Assembly (NCBI RefSeq): GCF_001308875.1
Contig: NZ_KQ465108.1
Coordinates: forward strand, 124,001-188,000
Reading direction: 5' to 3'
DNA from: Lysinibacillus sp. ZYM-1
GTDB lineage: Bacteria > Bacillota > Bacilli > Bacillales_A > Planococcaceae
Length of the DNA: 64,000 nucleotides
Shown piece by piece: positions 45,042 through 52,748 of this stretch (position 1 is its first letter; each line of letters opens with the position of its first letter). Position numbers and translations under genes: made by a program. Below the pieces are notes generated by a model. The model had not been told where the DNA came from and did no database searches. It saw nothing but the letters and a program-made list of their open reading frames with translations.

Positions 45042-46358
45042 TTGAAGGTTGGGAAAACTAAAGAATTATTAATAGAAGAGATTAAAACAAAAATTCCTTT
45101 GTTGGTTCAAAACGATTTAAAATTGGATGAAATTTCTGCACAACTACATAAACATCATATAAGCATTGGTAATATTCTTGAATTAATTAATGACGAGAGT
45201 AGGCTATATGAAGCAAACTTACAGGAACTTTTACTACTAGGGGAACAGCTTCATTTAAAATTTAATGATACTGATGATGATTGGTTAGTGAAATGGCTAA
45301 ATACATCAGAGGTCAAAGAGCTGAGGTTGTACATAAAGGAATCACCGTATGAAGAAACTATTACATTGCCATATACTTTCGAGAATACTCTTAAAACTGG
45401 TCACAATGAGTATGTGTCTGTAATCCCTAATTCAATGATTGGTAAACTTTGGATGAGTGGTATTACTATGTATAATCCAAATATTCAAAGGCAGGCAAAA
45501 AAGAAAAAGATTAAAAATGGAATTATAGAGGTTATGAATTTAAATCCAAAATCTTTACGAGATATTGAAAAACAAGCGCTGGAAGGAGATTTAATAACCT
45601 CTACTTTGCGCTATAATGCTAAAGTCGGTTCTGGAGAAAATGGAATTGAATTTATTTATGACGATCGTGATAAATCCCTTACCTTATTGGAGGGATCGTC
45701 ATTAGATGTTTTAGATGGCGCACATCGAACTTTTTCTATTTATAATGCCTATATGAAAAAAGTTGATTTAGAAGGTGCTATGGTAGTTATTTTTTCTAAT
45801 ATGACGGAAGCCCAATGTAAACGAGTTCAGGTAGATATGGCTAAAGCAAATCCAATACCAAAACCTCGCTTACAAGAATTAGCTAAAGATAAATTATCTG
45901 ATGAGGTTGTCATTGAATTAAAAGCTGAGGGAGAGTTAAAAGGGAGAATTACATCGAACTCCAATGTTAAATATTCATATGGTGAAGTAGTAACTTTTTC
46001 TGAATTATCAAATGCGATCGATAATAGCTTTTCGATAGAAAGTCGTCTCGAAATTATTAATATAGCTAAAATCATCAACGAATATATGATGTACCTCTTT
46101 GCTCACCATAAGGCAAACTTAATGGATAAACATTCATTAATGTTTAAGAGTAGAATGTTTATAGGACACATAGAATTGGCTGCTAGAATGTATGAGCATA
46201 GTATCCCATTTGAGAATTTAAAAAAGGTCTTAGAGCAAATAGATTTCTCAATTAATAATACTTTATGGGAGGAAATCGGAATTCTTAAATATGGTAATAT
46301 AAGTTCTCGTAATAGAATGAAAATCCAAAAAATATTTCAACAATTAATTTTAGAATGA
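45042..46358 (+). CDS. DGQHR/DndB-like protein, YopQ-like
   Basis: The 438-aa protein starts at TTG with GAGGAGG upstream. A DGQHR-type motif is seen as LDGAHRTFSIY at about residue 226. A following MTEAQCKRVQVDMAKANPIPKPRL block matches the F-x-N...N-x-x-K part of DndB-like proteins. The N-terminus is helical. In SPbeta, YopQ, of similar size, is encoded beside the repressor YopR. This pairing, recalled rather than searched, is the main basis for the name. DndB family members are DNA-binding regulators. Here it may modulate the adjacent repressor. Confidence 0.7.
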   Translation: MKVGKTKELLIEEIKTKIPLLVQNDLKLDEISAQLHKHHISIGNILELINDESRLYEANLQELLLLGEQLHLKFNDTDDDWLVKWLNTSEVKELRLYIKESPYEETITLPYTFENTLKTGHNEYVSVIPNSMIGKLWMSGITMYNPNIQRQAKKKKIKNGIIEVMNLNPKSLRDIEKQALEGDLITSTLRYNAKVGSGENGIEFIYDDRDKSLTLLEGSSLDVLDGAHRTFSIYNAYMKKVDLEGAMVVIFSNMTEAQCKRVQVDMAKANPIPKPRLQELAKDKLSDEVVIELKAEGELKGRITSNSNVKYSYGEVVTFSELSNAIDNSFSIESRLEIINIAKIINEYMMYLFAHHKANLMDKHSLMFKSRMFIGHIELAARMYEHSIPFENLKKVLEQIDFSINNTLWEEIGILKYGNISSRNRMKIQKIFQQLILE

Positions 46359-46367
46359 GGTGTAAAG

Positions 46368-47354
46368 GTGCTTAAAGAAAATGTATTAAATAAAGATATT
46401 AAGGAATGGTATCTAAAATCATTAGATATACAAGATAACAGTCTTACTACTTATTTATCGCTATTTAATAAGGCAACATTACTAGAAAATCAAAAAAACA
46501 AAGACATATTTAACATGAATAAAGTAGAGTTGGAAGAGTTGTTTTATAGTTTAAAGTCGCCTAGTCCCCAATCCATCAGTGCATCTATCGGTTTTATTGG
46601 GAGATATATAGATTGGGCTATAATGAACGGCTACACTGATAATCGATCACAGAGACTACCAAGTATTATTGATATGGAATACTGTAGTAGATTTATCTAT
46701 AAAGCATCCATTGTACGTTATACAAGAGAACAATTATTAACATATATGCAGTTATTTGAAGATCAAAGACATGCAGTATTTCTACTATGTTTATTTGAAG
46801 GAATAAAAGGCGAGGGCTATAGTGAAATTTTGAATTTAAAGATGGAAGATTTAAAAGATGATAACGGGGTCTTCCTAGCAAAATTGACGAATAATAAGGG
46901 CTATAATCGAATCATTGAAATAACAGAAGAATTATATTGGCGGTTAGACAGGTTAGATAAAATATCTTCAACAAGTTTACAGCCTAAGCAAGGCCAAAAA
47001 TATTTTTCGGATAGCACTTTTATTTTTAAGAAAGCAAATGCAAAAGGAGAAGATCTTCAGCTTAGGGCATCATTTGGAAATAGAGCTTTGGATTTAGCAA
47101 AATCAATTTTTGACAACAGTAATTTGATAGCTAGTACAATTCAAGTTTCAGGGATGATGTGGTATATATGGGAGTTACTGAAACATAATGAAGAAAAGGT
47201 ACTTAATAAAGAAATTTTAGAGAAAGTTGCTAGTAAATATGATACTGGATATGTAAATAAAGATAGCAAGTATGTTAGTTATTCTATCCTCCAGCATAAA
47301 CTAGATTTTGATTTTATAAAAACAAATTATGGTTTTATCAATATGGGATTATAG
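46368..47354 (+). CDS. integrase-fold phage repressor, MrpR(YopR)-like
   Basis: The 328-aa protein starts at GTG 9 nt after the upstream stop. An N-terminal SAM-like domain (residues 1-90) precedes a tyrosine-recombinase-like fold (YTREQLLTYMQLFEDQRHAVFLLCLFEGIKGEGYSEILNL). The conserved R-H-R-Y catalytic set is not intact. The region after DSKYVSYSILQHKL lacks the nucleophilic Tyr context. The master repressor MrpR of SPbeta is this kind of inactive integrase. It is therefore read as the lysogeny-type repressor of the element rather than its recombinase. Confidence 0.72.
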   Translation: MLKENVLNKDIKEWYLKSLDIQDNSLTTYLSLFNKATLLENQKNKDIFNMNKVELEELFYSLKSPSPQSISASIGFIGRYIDWAIMNGYTDNRSQRLPSIIDMEYCSRFIYKASIVRYTREQLLTYMQLFEDQRHAVFLLCLFEGIKGEGYSEILNLKMEDLKDDNGVFLAKLTNNKGYNRIIEITEELYWRLDRLDKISSTSLQPKQGQKYFSDSTFIFKKANAKGEDLQLRASFGNRALDLAKSIFDNSNLIASTIQVSGMMWYIWELLKHNEEKVLNKEILEKVASKYDTGYVNKDSKYVSYSILQHKLDFDFIKTNYGFINMGL

Positions 47355-47377
47355 AACTGGTGTATACCAGTTTTTTT
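47355..47377 (+). terminator. terminator after the repressor-like gene
   Basis: AACTGGT and ACCAGTT pair over GTAT, followed by TTTTT. Confidence 0.85.
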
Positions 47378-47432
47378 ATTTGGGGAAAAATACTAAAAGA
47401 TTTAAATTTGTAAATATTCTCTAGTAAATCGC

Positions 47433-47462
47433 TTGAAAACGAACGTCTGTTCGTGTTAATAT
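47433..47462 (+). promoter_or_regulatory. SOS promoter with LexA box at 47440-47453
   Basis: A -35 TTGAAA (47433-47438) and an extended -10 TGTTAATAT (TAATAT at 47457-47462) flank the sequence CGAACGTCTGTTCG. This is an exact CGAAC-N4-GTTCG, the Gram-positive LexA (DinR) operator. Its position between -35 and -10 would block RNA polymerase until DNA damage. Confidence 0.85.
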
Positions 47463-47472
47463 AAAAATAATA

Positions 47473-47485
47473 TAATTGGATTAAT
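47473..47485. repeat. 13-bp element, copy B, downstream of the SOS promoter
   Basis: Second exact copy of TAATTGGATTAAT, just past the predicted transcription start of the LexA-controlled gene. Sharing it with the regulator promoter suggests a common binding protein. Confidence 0.5.
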
Positions 47486-47508
47486 CTTCGAAATAAGGAG
47501 AGATTTAA

Positions 47509-47973
47509 ATGAATGATAAGGAGACAACAGCAATATTGGAGCTTGTTATTTATAAAGATAGTGATATTTCTTTAGAGTTAATGAATAATTTCTATGGTAG
47601 TATTTCCAATGTAATTTTAAATGACGAAGGAGGAAATGCTTTAACATGTGAATGTATGGATAGCTCACTTTCTAGTTTAATTCTTATGGATAAATGGAAT
47701 GATGATGAGGTGGAGCTTATTAAGGGGATTGGTGATACAAAATTTATCTATAAAAAATCGCAGGAAATAGATATCCATTATGATAGTTTAGTGCAGTTAG
47801 ATGATCATAAAGATAATATTTATTGTGTTGTAGAATTCCAAAATATTGTTTATTTATATAATGGGTATCAAAGAAAATCCATTATCGAAAATAATATTAC
47901 CTGTCTGAAGAGTCTTAAAGATTATTTGAATCGTAACTATCCAAAACACAAGATTTTAGAAAGAATGAATTAA
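47509..47973 (+). CDS. SOS-controlled acidic protein, candidate anti-repressor
   Basis: The 154-aa protein has many acidic residues and no visible catalytic motif or membrane segment. It begins MNDKETTAILELVIYKDSD. AAGGAGAG precedes the ATG. The only strong clue is control: the promoter carries a perfect LexA box and a copy of the element-specific 13-mer. An SOS-induced gene beside a non-LexA repressor is the expected place of an anti-repressor. No family is recognised and the function is inferred. Confidence 0.7.
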   Translation: MNDKETTAILELVIYKDSDISLELMNNFYGSISNVILNDEGGNALTCECMDSSLSSLILMDKWNDDEVELIKGIGDTKFIYKKSQEIDIHYDSLVQLDDHKDNIYCVVEFQNIVYLYNGYQRKSIIENNITCLKSLKDYLNRNYPKHKILERMN

Positions 47974-48024
47974 GTTGGATCATAGTTATTAATAGATTGA
48001 TTAATGAAAAAAAGAGGTGTTTTA

Positions 48025-48198
48025 ATGGAGGAGTATTTAGTTAAAGAGTTTGCATCTGAGATAGTTGAAAAATCGAGAGGGAGAATAAGCATGATAGATG
48101 CTGAAGCATTAGCGATTGTTTATATAGCAAAGATGAAATCTATCTATCCACCCTTTAGTTTAAGAAAAATCTTTCAAAAGTTTGTTAATGATCTTTAG
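48025..48198 (+). CDS. small element protein (57 aa)
   Basis: MEEYLVKEFASEIVEKSRGR opens a 57-aa frame with GAGGTG 6 nt upstream. An ATG seven codons earlier lacks a ribosome-binding site. The protein is helical and otherwise unrecognised. It is probably cotranscribed with the SOS gene. Confidence 0.6.
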   Translation: MEEYLVKEFASEIVEKSRGRISMIDAEALAIVYIAKMKSIYPPFSLRKIFQKFVNDL

Positions 48199-48231
48199 TA
48201 CATGTTTTACATAAAAAAAGGGGGGTTACAT

Positions 48232-48468
48232 ATGATGGAAGTCGTAAAAGAAGAAACAGTATGTACTAATTTAGATGAAATTTTTTGTATGATTAATCAA
48301 GGTAGGGTTGTTGAAAATGAACAAAATTTAAGGGAATGTATAAATAAGTGTATAAAGCTCCAAGAAGGATTATTGAATTCTATTAAACTTATTGAACGGA
48401 CATATCTAGAATTACATAATAAAAGTGACCAAACTCATTTAGCATTAAATGCTGAATCTAATATTTAA
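48232..48468 (+). CDS. small helical element protein (78 aa)
   Basis: The protein starts MMEVVKEETVCTNLDEIFCM after GGGGGG. It is helical and contains five Cys residues. After its TAA the same frame continues 17 codons with coding-like sequence (KLLQLIKDSIHLMKGMS), so a longer ancestral C-terminus is likely. No family is recognised. Confidence 0.55.
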   Translation: MMEVVKEETVCTNLDEIFCMINQGRVVENEQNLRECINKCIKLQEGLLNSIKLIERTYLELHNKSDQTHLALNAESNI

Positions 48469-48522
48469 AAGCTGTTACAACTAATTAAAGATTCTATTCA
48501 TTTAATGAAGGGAATGAGTTAA

Positions 48523-48708
48523 ATGAACATAGTAAAAAATGATAGAAAACTTGCTTTGAAGGTTGATAGCTATGCTATGGCATTAGGTTATCAAGAGATG
48601 GGGGAATTAAATCTACGTATTTCAATGGAGATGGATCATTTAGAATGGGAGGCGCATAGAATTATAGAAGGCTTATTAAAAAGGGTAAATGTAATGGATG
48701 TTTATTAA
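48523..48708 (+). CDS. small element protein (61 aa)
   Basis: MNIVKNDRKLALKVDSYAMA opens a 61-aa, mostly helical frame preceded by AAGGGAATGAG. It is the last gene of the right-hand plus-strand set. No family is recognised. Confidence 0.55.
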   Translation: MNIVKNDRKLALKVDSYAMALGYQEMGELNLRISMEMDHLEWEAHRIIEGLLKRVNVMDVY

Positions 48709-48817
48709 TAGTATATATAGCAATACTTGAGGTGAAAAATAGCGTTATCAAGGAACAATTTGAATACCCAGTCTTTACTTAAACATACAATGTAAATTGT
48801 TTTATACATAATATTAT

Positions 48818-48850
48818 GGAGCATAGTACATCTATGCTCCACTTTTTATT
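48818..48850 (+). terminator. terminator at the right end of the element
   Basis: GGAGCATAG and CTATGCTCC form a perfect 9-bp stem over TACAT, followed by ACTTTTTATTT. It insulates the element from the NfeD/flotillin operon. Confidence 0.85.
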
Positions 48851-48869
48851 TGAAAAATGTGAAAAATTT

Positions 48870-48898
48870 TGAAACTTTTCCTGTTGGGCATCCGTATA
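48870..48898 (+). promoter_or_regulatory. SigW-type promoter of the nfeD-floT operon
   Basis: TGAAAC (48870-48875), 17 nt, then CGTATA (48893-48898) match the SigW consensus exactly. The B. subtilis yuaF-floT operon is a known SigW target. Confidence 0.85.
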
Positions 48899-48929
48899 GT
48901 AGGTAATATGATGAAAAGGGGTGAGCAAC

Positions 48930-49460
48930 TTGACGCTATTTGGCTATTCACTCGAACAAATCTTTTTGGTGGTTTTGATTTTCGCTGGCCTTGCCACAAT
49001 ACTAGTTATGTTTTTTGGTGATGCAGTCGAAGGTATTGGGGAAGGACTGCCCATTTTTAATCCGAGTGTCATTCTTTCTTTCATTACGTTGATGTCAGCA
49101 GCAGGATTTATTTTAGAAAAACTAGCCTGGTTCTCTAGCGTTTGGAACATTATTGCTGCATGTATCATCGGCGCTATTTTAAGTACTATGTTTTATTTAT
49201 TCGTTCTCGTTCCGCTTCGGTCGGCTGATGTTTCATTAGCTTATACGGAGGAATCACTAGGTGGGCAATTGGGGAAAGTTATTGTACCAATTCCCGTAGA
49301 TGGCTTTGGAGAGGTTGTTATCGAAACGACAAGTGGCATGATTTCGAAACGGGCAACAGGCTATGATAATGAAGCCATTGACTATGATGAGACTGTACTT
49401 GTTGTGGATGTGAAGGACGGCACACTTTTTGTTAGAACGTATGAGAAAAAATTTGTCTAA
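48930..49460 (+). CDS. NfeD family protein (YuaF-like)
   Basis: The 176-aa membrane protein has three or four hydrophobic segments in its first 100 residues. A soluble OB-fold domain at about 110-172 follows (GQLGKVIVPIPVDGFGEVVIET... VLVVDVKDGTLFVRTY), as in YuaF. It partners flotillin in membrane microdomains. The TTG at 48930 (AAGGGG 8 nt upstream) is preferred over a GTG three codons before that abuts the ribosome-binding site. Confidence 0.88.
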   Translation: MTLFGYSLEQIFLVVLIFAGLATILVMFFGDAVEGIGEGLPIFNPSVILSFITLMSAAGFILEKLAWFSSVWNIIAACIIGAILSTMFYLFVLVPLRSADVSLAYTEESLGGQLGKVIVPIPVDGFGEVVIETTSGMISKRATGYDNEAIDYDETVLVVDVKDGTLFVRTYEKKFV

Positions 49461-49475
49461 AGGGGAGATATGTCT

Positions 49476-51029
49476 ATGTCAACCGATATTTTAATTGTTT
49501 TAGGAATTGTAGCGTTTGTATTAATTGCACTAGTGGGCTTATATGTCACAAAGTATCGTACGGCGGGTCCTGATGAAGCACTGATTGTGACAGGTAGCTA
49601 TCTCGGCTCCAAAAATGTACATAAAGATGAGTCGGGAAATCGCATTAAAATAATTCGTGGGGGCGGTACATTTGTATTCCCTATCTTCCAACAAGCACAG
49701 CCATTAAGTTTGTTATCTAGCAAACTAGAAGTGACAACGCCTGAAGTGTATACAGAACAGGGCGTGCCTGTTATGGCTGATGGTACAGCCATTATTAAAA
49801 TTGGCGGTTCCATTTCTGAAATTGCGACAGCAGCAGAGCAGTTTTTAGGAAAGCAGAAGGCGGAGCGTGAAGCTGAAGCACGTGAAGTTTTAGAAGGTCA
49901 TTTGCGTTCAATTTTAGGCTCTATGACAGTTGAGGAGATCTACAAAAACCGTGATAAATTCTCACAGGAGGTTCAACGTGTTGCTTCTCAGGATCTAGCT
50001 AAAATGGGTCTTATCATTGTTTCCTTTACGATCAAGGATGTACGTGATAAAAATGGCTATTTAGATTCACTCGGTAAACCGAGAATTGCACAGGTAAAAC
50101 GAGATGCTGATATTGCGACAGCGGATGCGGAAAAAGAAACACGTATTAAACGTGCAGAAGCATCGAAAGAAGCGCAAAAGGCAGAACTAGAGCGTGCGAC
50201 AGAAATTGCGGAAGCGGAAAAAGAAAATCAATTAAAGGTTGCTGAATTCCGTCGTGAGCAAGATATTGCCAAAGCCCGTGCTGACCAAGCCTATGAGCTC
50301 GAAACAGCTCGTGCTAAACAGGAAGTAACGGAGCAAGAAATGCAAATTCGCATTATTGAGCGTCAAAAGCAAATTGAATTAGAAGAAAAAGAGATTTTAC
50401 GTCGTGAGAAGCAATATGATTCTGAGGTGAAGAAAAAGGCTGACGCTGATCGTTATGCGGTGGAACAAAATGCTGCTGCCGAAAAAATGCGAGAGCTTGC
50501 ACAAGCAGATGCAGAAAAATACCGTATTGAATCTTTAGCAAAAGCGGAAGCGGAAAAAATAAGATTAGATGGTCTTGCCAAAGCGGATGCAGAACGAGCA
50601 CAAGGGGAGACAGAGGCAGATATTATTCGCCTTCGTGGTCTTGCGGAAGCTGAAGCTAAACGTAAAATTGCGGAAGCCTTTGAATATTATGGTCAAGCAG
50701 CTGTACTGGATATGGTTGTGCGCATGATGCCAGAATATGCAAAAGAGCTAGCGAGCCCACTTGGTAATATCGATAAGATTACAGTCGTTGATACTGGTGG
50801 TGGAGAAGGTAGTGGCGCGAATAAAGTAACGTCTTATGCCACTAATTTAATGTCTACGCTACAAGAAACGTTAAAAGAAACCTCTGGTATTGATGTGAAG
50901 GAACTGATTGAAAGCTATGCTGGTAAGCATACATTGCGTCCAGAATTAGAGCAAATTGCTCTAGGGCTTGAAAAAAAACAAACAGCGGTTGAAGCTGAAG
51001 AAACGAAAGAAACCGTAGAACAACCATAA
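49476..51029 (+). CDS. floT: flotillin
   Basis: The 517-aa protein has an N-terminal membrane hairpin (about 5-25) and an SPFH/PHB domain at about 35-210 (YRTAGPDEALIVTGSYLG; VEEIYKNRDKFSQEVQRVAS). A long Glu/Lys/Ala coiled coil with EAEK-type repeats (about 215-400) and a C-terminal region follow. It organises lipid microdomains and membrane fluidity, including in cell-envelope stress. It is cotranscribed with the NfeD gene from a SigW promoter. Confidence 0.95.
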   Translation: MSTDILIVLGIVAFVLIALVGLYVTKYRTAGPDEALIVTGSYLGSKNVHKDESGNRIKIIRGGGTFVFPIFQQAQPLSLLSSKLEVTTPEVYTEQGVPVMADGTAIIKIGGSISEIATAAEQFLGKQKAEREAEAREVLEGHLRSILGSMTVEEIYKNRDKFSQEVQRVASQDLAKMGLIIVSFTIKDVRDKNGYLDSLGKPRIAQVKRDADIATADAEKETRIKRAEASKEAQKAELERATEIAEAEKENQLKVAEFRREQDIAKARADQAYELETARAKQEVTEQEMQIRIIERQKQIELEEKEILRREKQYDSEVKKKADADRYAVEQNAAAEKMRELAQADAEKYRIESLAKAEAEKIRLDGLAKADAERAQGETEADIIRLRGLAEAEAKRKIAEAFEYYGQAAVLDMVVRMMPEYAKELASPLGNIDKITVVDTGGGEGSGANKVTSYATNLMSTLQETLKETSGIDVKELIESYAGKHTLRPELEQIALGLEKKQTAVEAEETKETVEQP

Positions 51030-51032
51030 ATA

Positions 51033-51070
51033 AAAGCGACCTGATGATTCATGCATCAGGTCGCTTTGTT
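51033..51070. terminator. bidirectional terminator after floT
   Basis: A 14-bp perfect stem (AAAGCGACCTGATG with its complement) over 7 nt. It serves the convergent floT and GNAT genes. Confidence 0.85.
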
Positions 51071-51614
51071 ATTTTTGTTGCTGCCACTCACTGAGAAGCA
51101 TGCCATATACAACATGATCTACATAATGATCATACAGCCATTCTGCTGCTCGCAGGGTGCCCTCTTTTATAAAGCCGAGGCGCTCTGGGATAGCGCTACT
51201 TTTTACATTGCCAACAGCCACTCGAATTTCTACTTTATGAAGGTATAATGTTTCAAAGGCATATTGTAATAGAGCTTTTACAGTTTTGGTCATAATGCCA
51301 TGCCCCTGTGCACCTTCACTAAGCCAGTAGCCGATCGTGCCTATTTTATTAGTAGGATTAATGGTATTAAAGCCAGCGATGCCGACAATCTCATTTTTAA
51401 AGAGAATGACAAGAGAAAGGCTATTATTAGCTTCATATCCCTTGATACAGCCTTCAATATAGGCGATTGTATCTGCTACTTCCTTTGTATAATCCAACCA
51501 TGGTAGCCATTCCTTTAAATGCTTTCTTGAAGCATCGGTACATGCAAAAACTGCCTCTGCATCCTCTAGGGTAATTGTACGTAAAGATAAATCATCGTTA
51601 ATGTAAATATCCAT
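51069..51614 (-). CDS. GNAT acetyltransferase, RimJ/RimL (YdaF-like) family
   Basis: The 181-aa protein has the RimL-type layout. SLRTITLEDAEAVFACTDASRKHLKEWLPW comes early and IGTIGYWLSEGAQGHGIMTKTVKALL (acetyl-CoA loop) at about 90-115. KVEIRVAVGNVKSSAIPERLGF follows near the end. It would acetylate an N-terminal amine or small substrate. In B. subtilis a GNAT (YuaI) follows floT on the same strand. Here the neighbour is convergent, so it is not clearly the same gene. Confidence 0.88.
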   Translation of the reverse strand: MDIYINDDLSLRTITLEDAEAVFACTDASRKHLKEWLPWLDYTKEVADTIAYIEGCIKGYEANNSLSLVILFKNEIVGIAGFNTINPTNKIGTIGYWLSEGAQGHGIMTKTVKALLQYAFETLYLHKVEIRVAVGNVKSSAIPERLGFIKEGTLRAAEWLYDHYVDHVVYGMLLSEWQQQK

Positions 51615-51629
51615 CTCATCACCTCATTA

Positions 51630-52454
51630 TTATTTTAGGGCATCATGCATGAAGCCTTTCATCTCTCGGCTAAGCACTGTCAGCTCTTCAATAATTTCGC
51701 TAAAATCTTGTACGAGCTGTGCTTGTTCATTCGTTGCATCATTGATTTGGCCCATATTTTGTTTTAAATTTTCAAGATTTCTATTAATATTTCGTAAGGA
51801 AGCTTCGATATTTTCGGTTGCGCTAGACGTCTCAAAGGACAATTTCCGAACCTCCTGTGCCACGATATTAAAGCCAGCTCCATGTTGCCCAGCTCTAGCT
51901 GCCTCAATGGAAGCATTTAAACCGAGTAAATTGGTTTGGCGAGAAATACTTTTAATTAGATCAGTCACGTCATTTGTTTTTTCTGAATCCTCTAATGCAT
52001 GTTGTGCCTGCTTATTAATTTCCTCACTAGTAGCCGCTAATTCCTCTGAATGGGAAGCGATTGTATGTACTTTATCCTGAAGATTGTTGACGATATTGTC
52101 CATTGTACTCATATAATCTTCGAGTTTTAGTTCATTATCAATAGGTAGTCCGAAAGCCAATGCCCCTACGACTTGACCGTTTTCACGAATGGGGAAAGAA
52201 AAAGCATTGATGGCTACGCCGTATACATCCTTAGGAATGACCACATCTGCATTTTGTCCAGTAAAGGCAATGTAAACATTTTGATCATTAGCATTTACTT
52301 TTTGTCCATCCTGGTAGCCTGAATCCACACGTTTACCTGCTAAATATTTGATGACTGTTTCACTTTCCTTTTCAATGACAGCAACAATAGCTTCTTGTTT
52401 TAATGCTAGATGAATATAAGGTGCTGAAAGGGCTAAAGCTTCAATAATTTTCAT
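51630..52454 (-). CDS. soluble methyl-accepting chemotaxis-like protein
   Basis: The 274-aa cytosolic protein has an N-terminal PAS/Cache-like sensor (about 1-110; [22 protein letters not shown]). A shortened MCP signalling hairpin with the tip [22 protein letters not shown] follows. There is no membrane segment or HAMP. It may sense a cytoplasmic signal and couple to the CheA array. Start at 52454 (GGAGGAAATTTT) is preferred. Confidence 0.85.
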   Translation of the reverse strand: MKIIEALALSAPYIHLALKQEAIVAVIEKESETVIKYLAGKRVDSGYQDGQKVNANDQNVYIAFTGQNADVVIPKDVYGVAINAFSFPIRENGQVVGALAFGLPIDNELKLEDYMSTMDNIVNNLQDKVHTIASHSEELAATSEEINKQAQHALEDSEKTNDVTDLIKSISRQTNLLGLNASIEAARAGQHGAGFNIVAQEVRKLSFETSSATENIEASLRNINRNLENLKQNMGQINDATNEQAQLVQDFSEIIEELTVLSREMKGFMHDALK

Positions 52455-52748
52455 AAAATTTCCTCCAAGTCTAGTCAATGAAAAATGGTTGGCTCATCTG
52501 TTTTCATTATGACAATGGTGCTAGATGATTACTTTTAATGTAGCACAATATTTGCCAAGTCAAAATAGCAAATTCTATTTTTATTTTTTGTTGAATCTAG
52601 AAAATGTCTCTTTTTTATTGTCAATGAAAATTAGTCATTTAGTGGGAAAATGTAGGGGGAGTTTGTCCATTTTTTGACGGAAGGGTCGTGTCTTTTATGG
52701 AATATTGTATTAGAATAATAGATGTGTAGAAATGAAGGAGAGATTTTC

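Larger units (their letters stand above)
19176..48708. mobile_element. SPbeta-like tail-only element (tailocin candidate or reduced prophage)
   Basis: This is a continuous AT-rich block. A minus-strand late operon (about 44.8 kb down to 19.2 kb) encodes a regulator, tail proteins in standard siphophage order, fibres and lysis genes. Divergent plus-strand regulators occupy 45.0-48.7 kb. No portal, terminase, capsid, scaffold, head protease, DNA replication gene or complete recombinase is present. Gene order and sizes (tape measure, Dit, Tal of 2069, 255 and 939 aa), plus YopQ/YopR-like regulators, recall phage SPbeta. That comparison is from memory. I found no flanking direct repeat that would mark attachment sites, so the ends are given by the outermost genes. 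Confidence 0.75.

Noticed and set aside
46368-47354. Functional integrase of the element
   Set aside because: The catalytic Arg/His/Arg/Tyr set is not intact and the gene sits in a repressor-like position instead of at an element end.
19176-48708. Contractile (R-type, PBSX-like) particle
   Set aside because: No sheath, baseplate wedge or spike genes are seen; only one tube-like gene, Dit and Tal of the siphophage type are present.
19066-48930. Attachment-site direct repeats at the element ends
   Set aside because: I compared the 19.07-19.18 kb and 48.7-48.93 kb flanks by eye and found no shared stretch long enough to support att sites.
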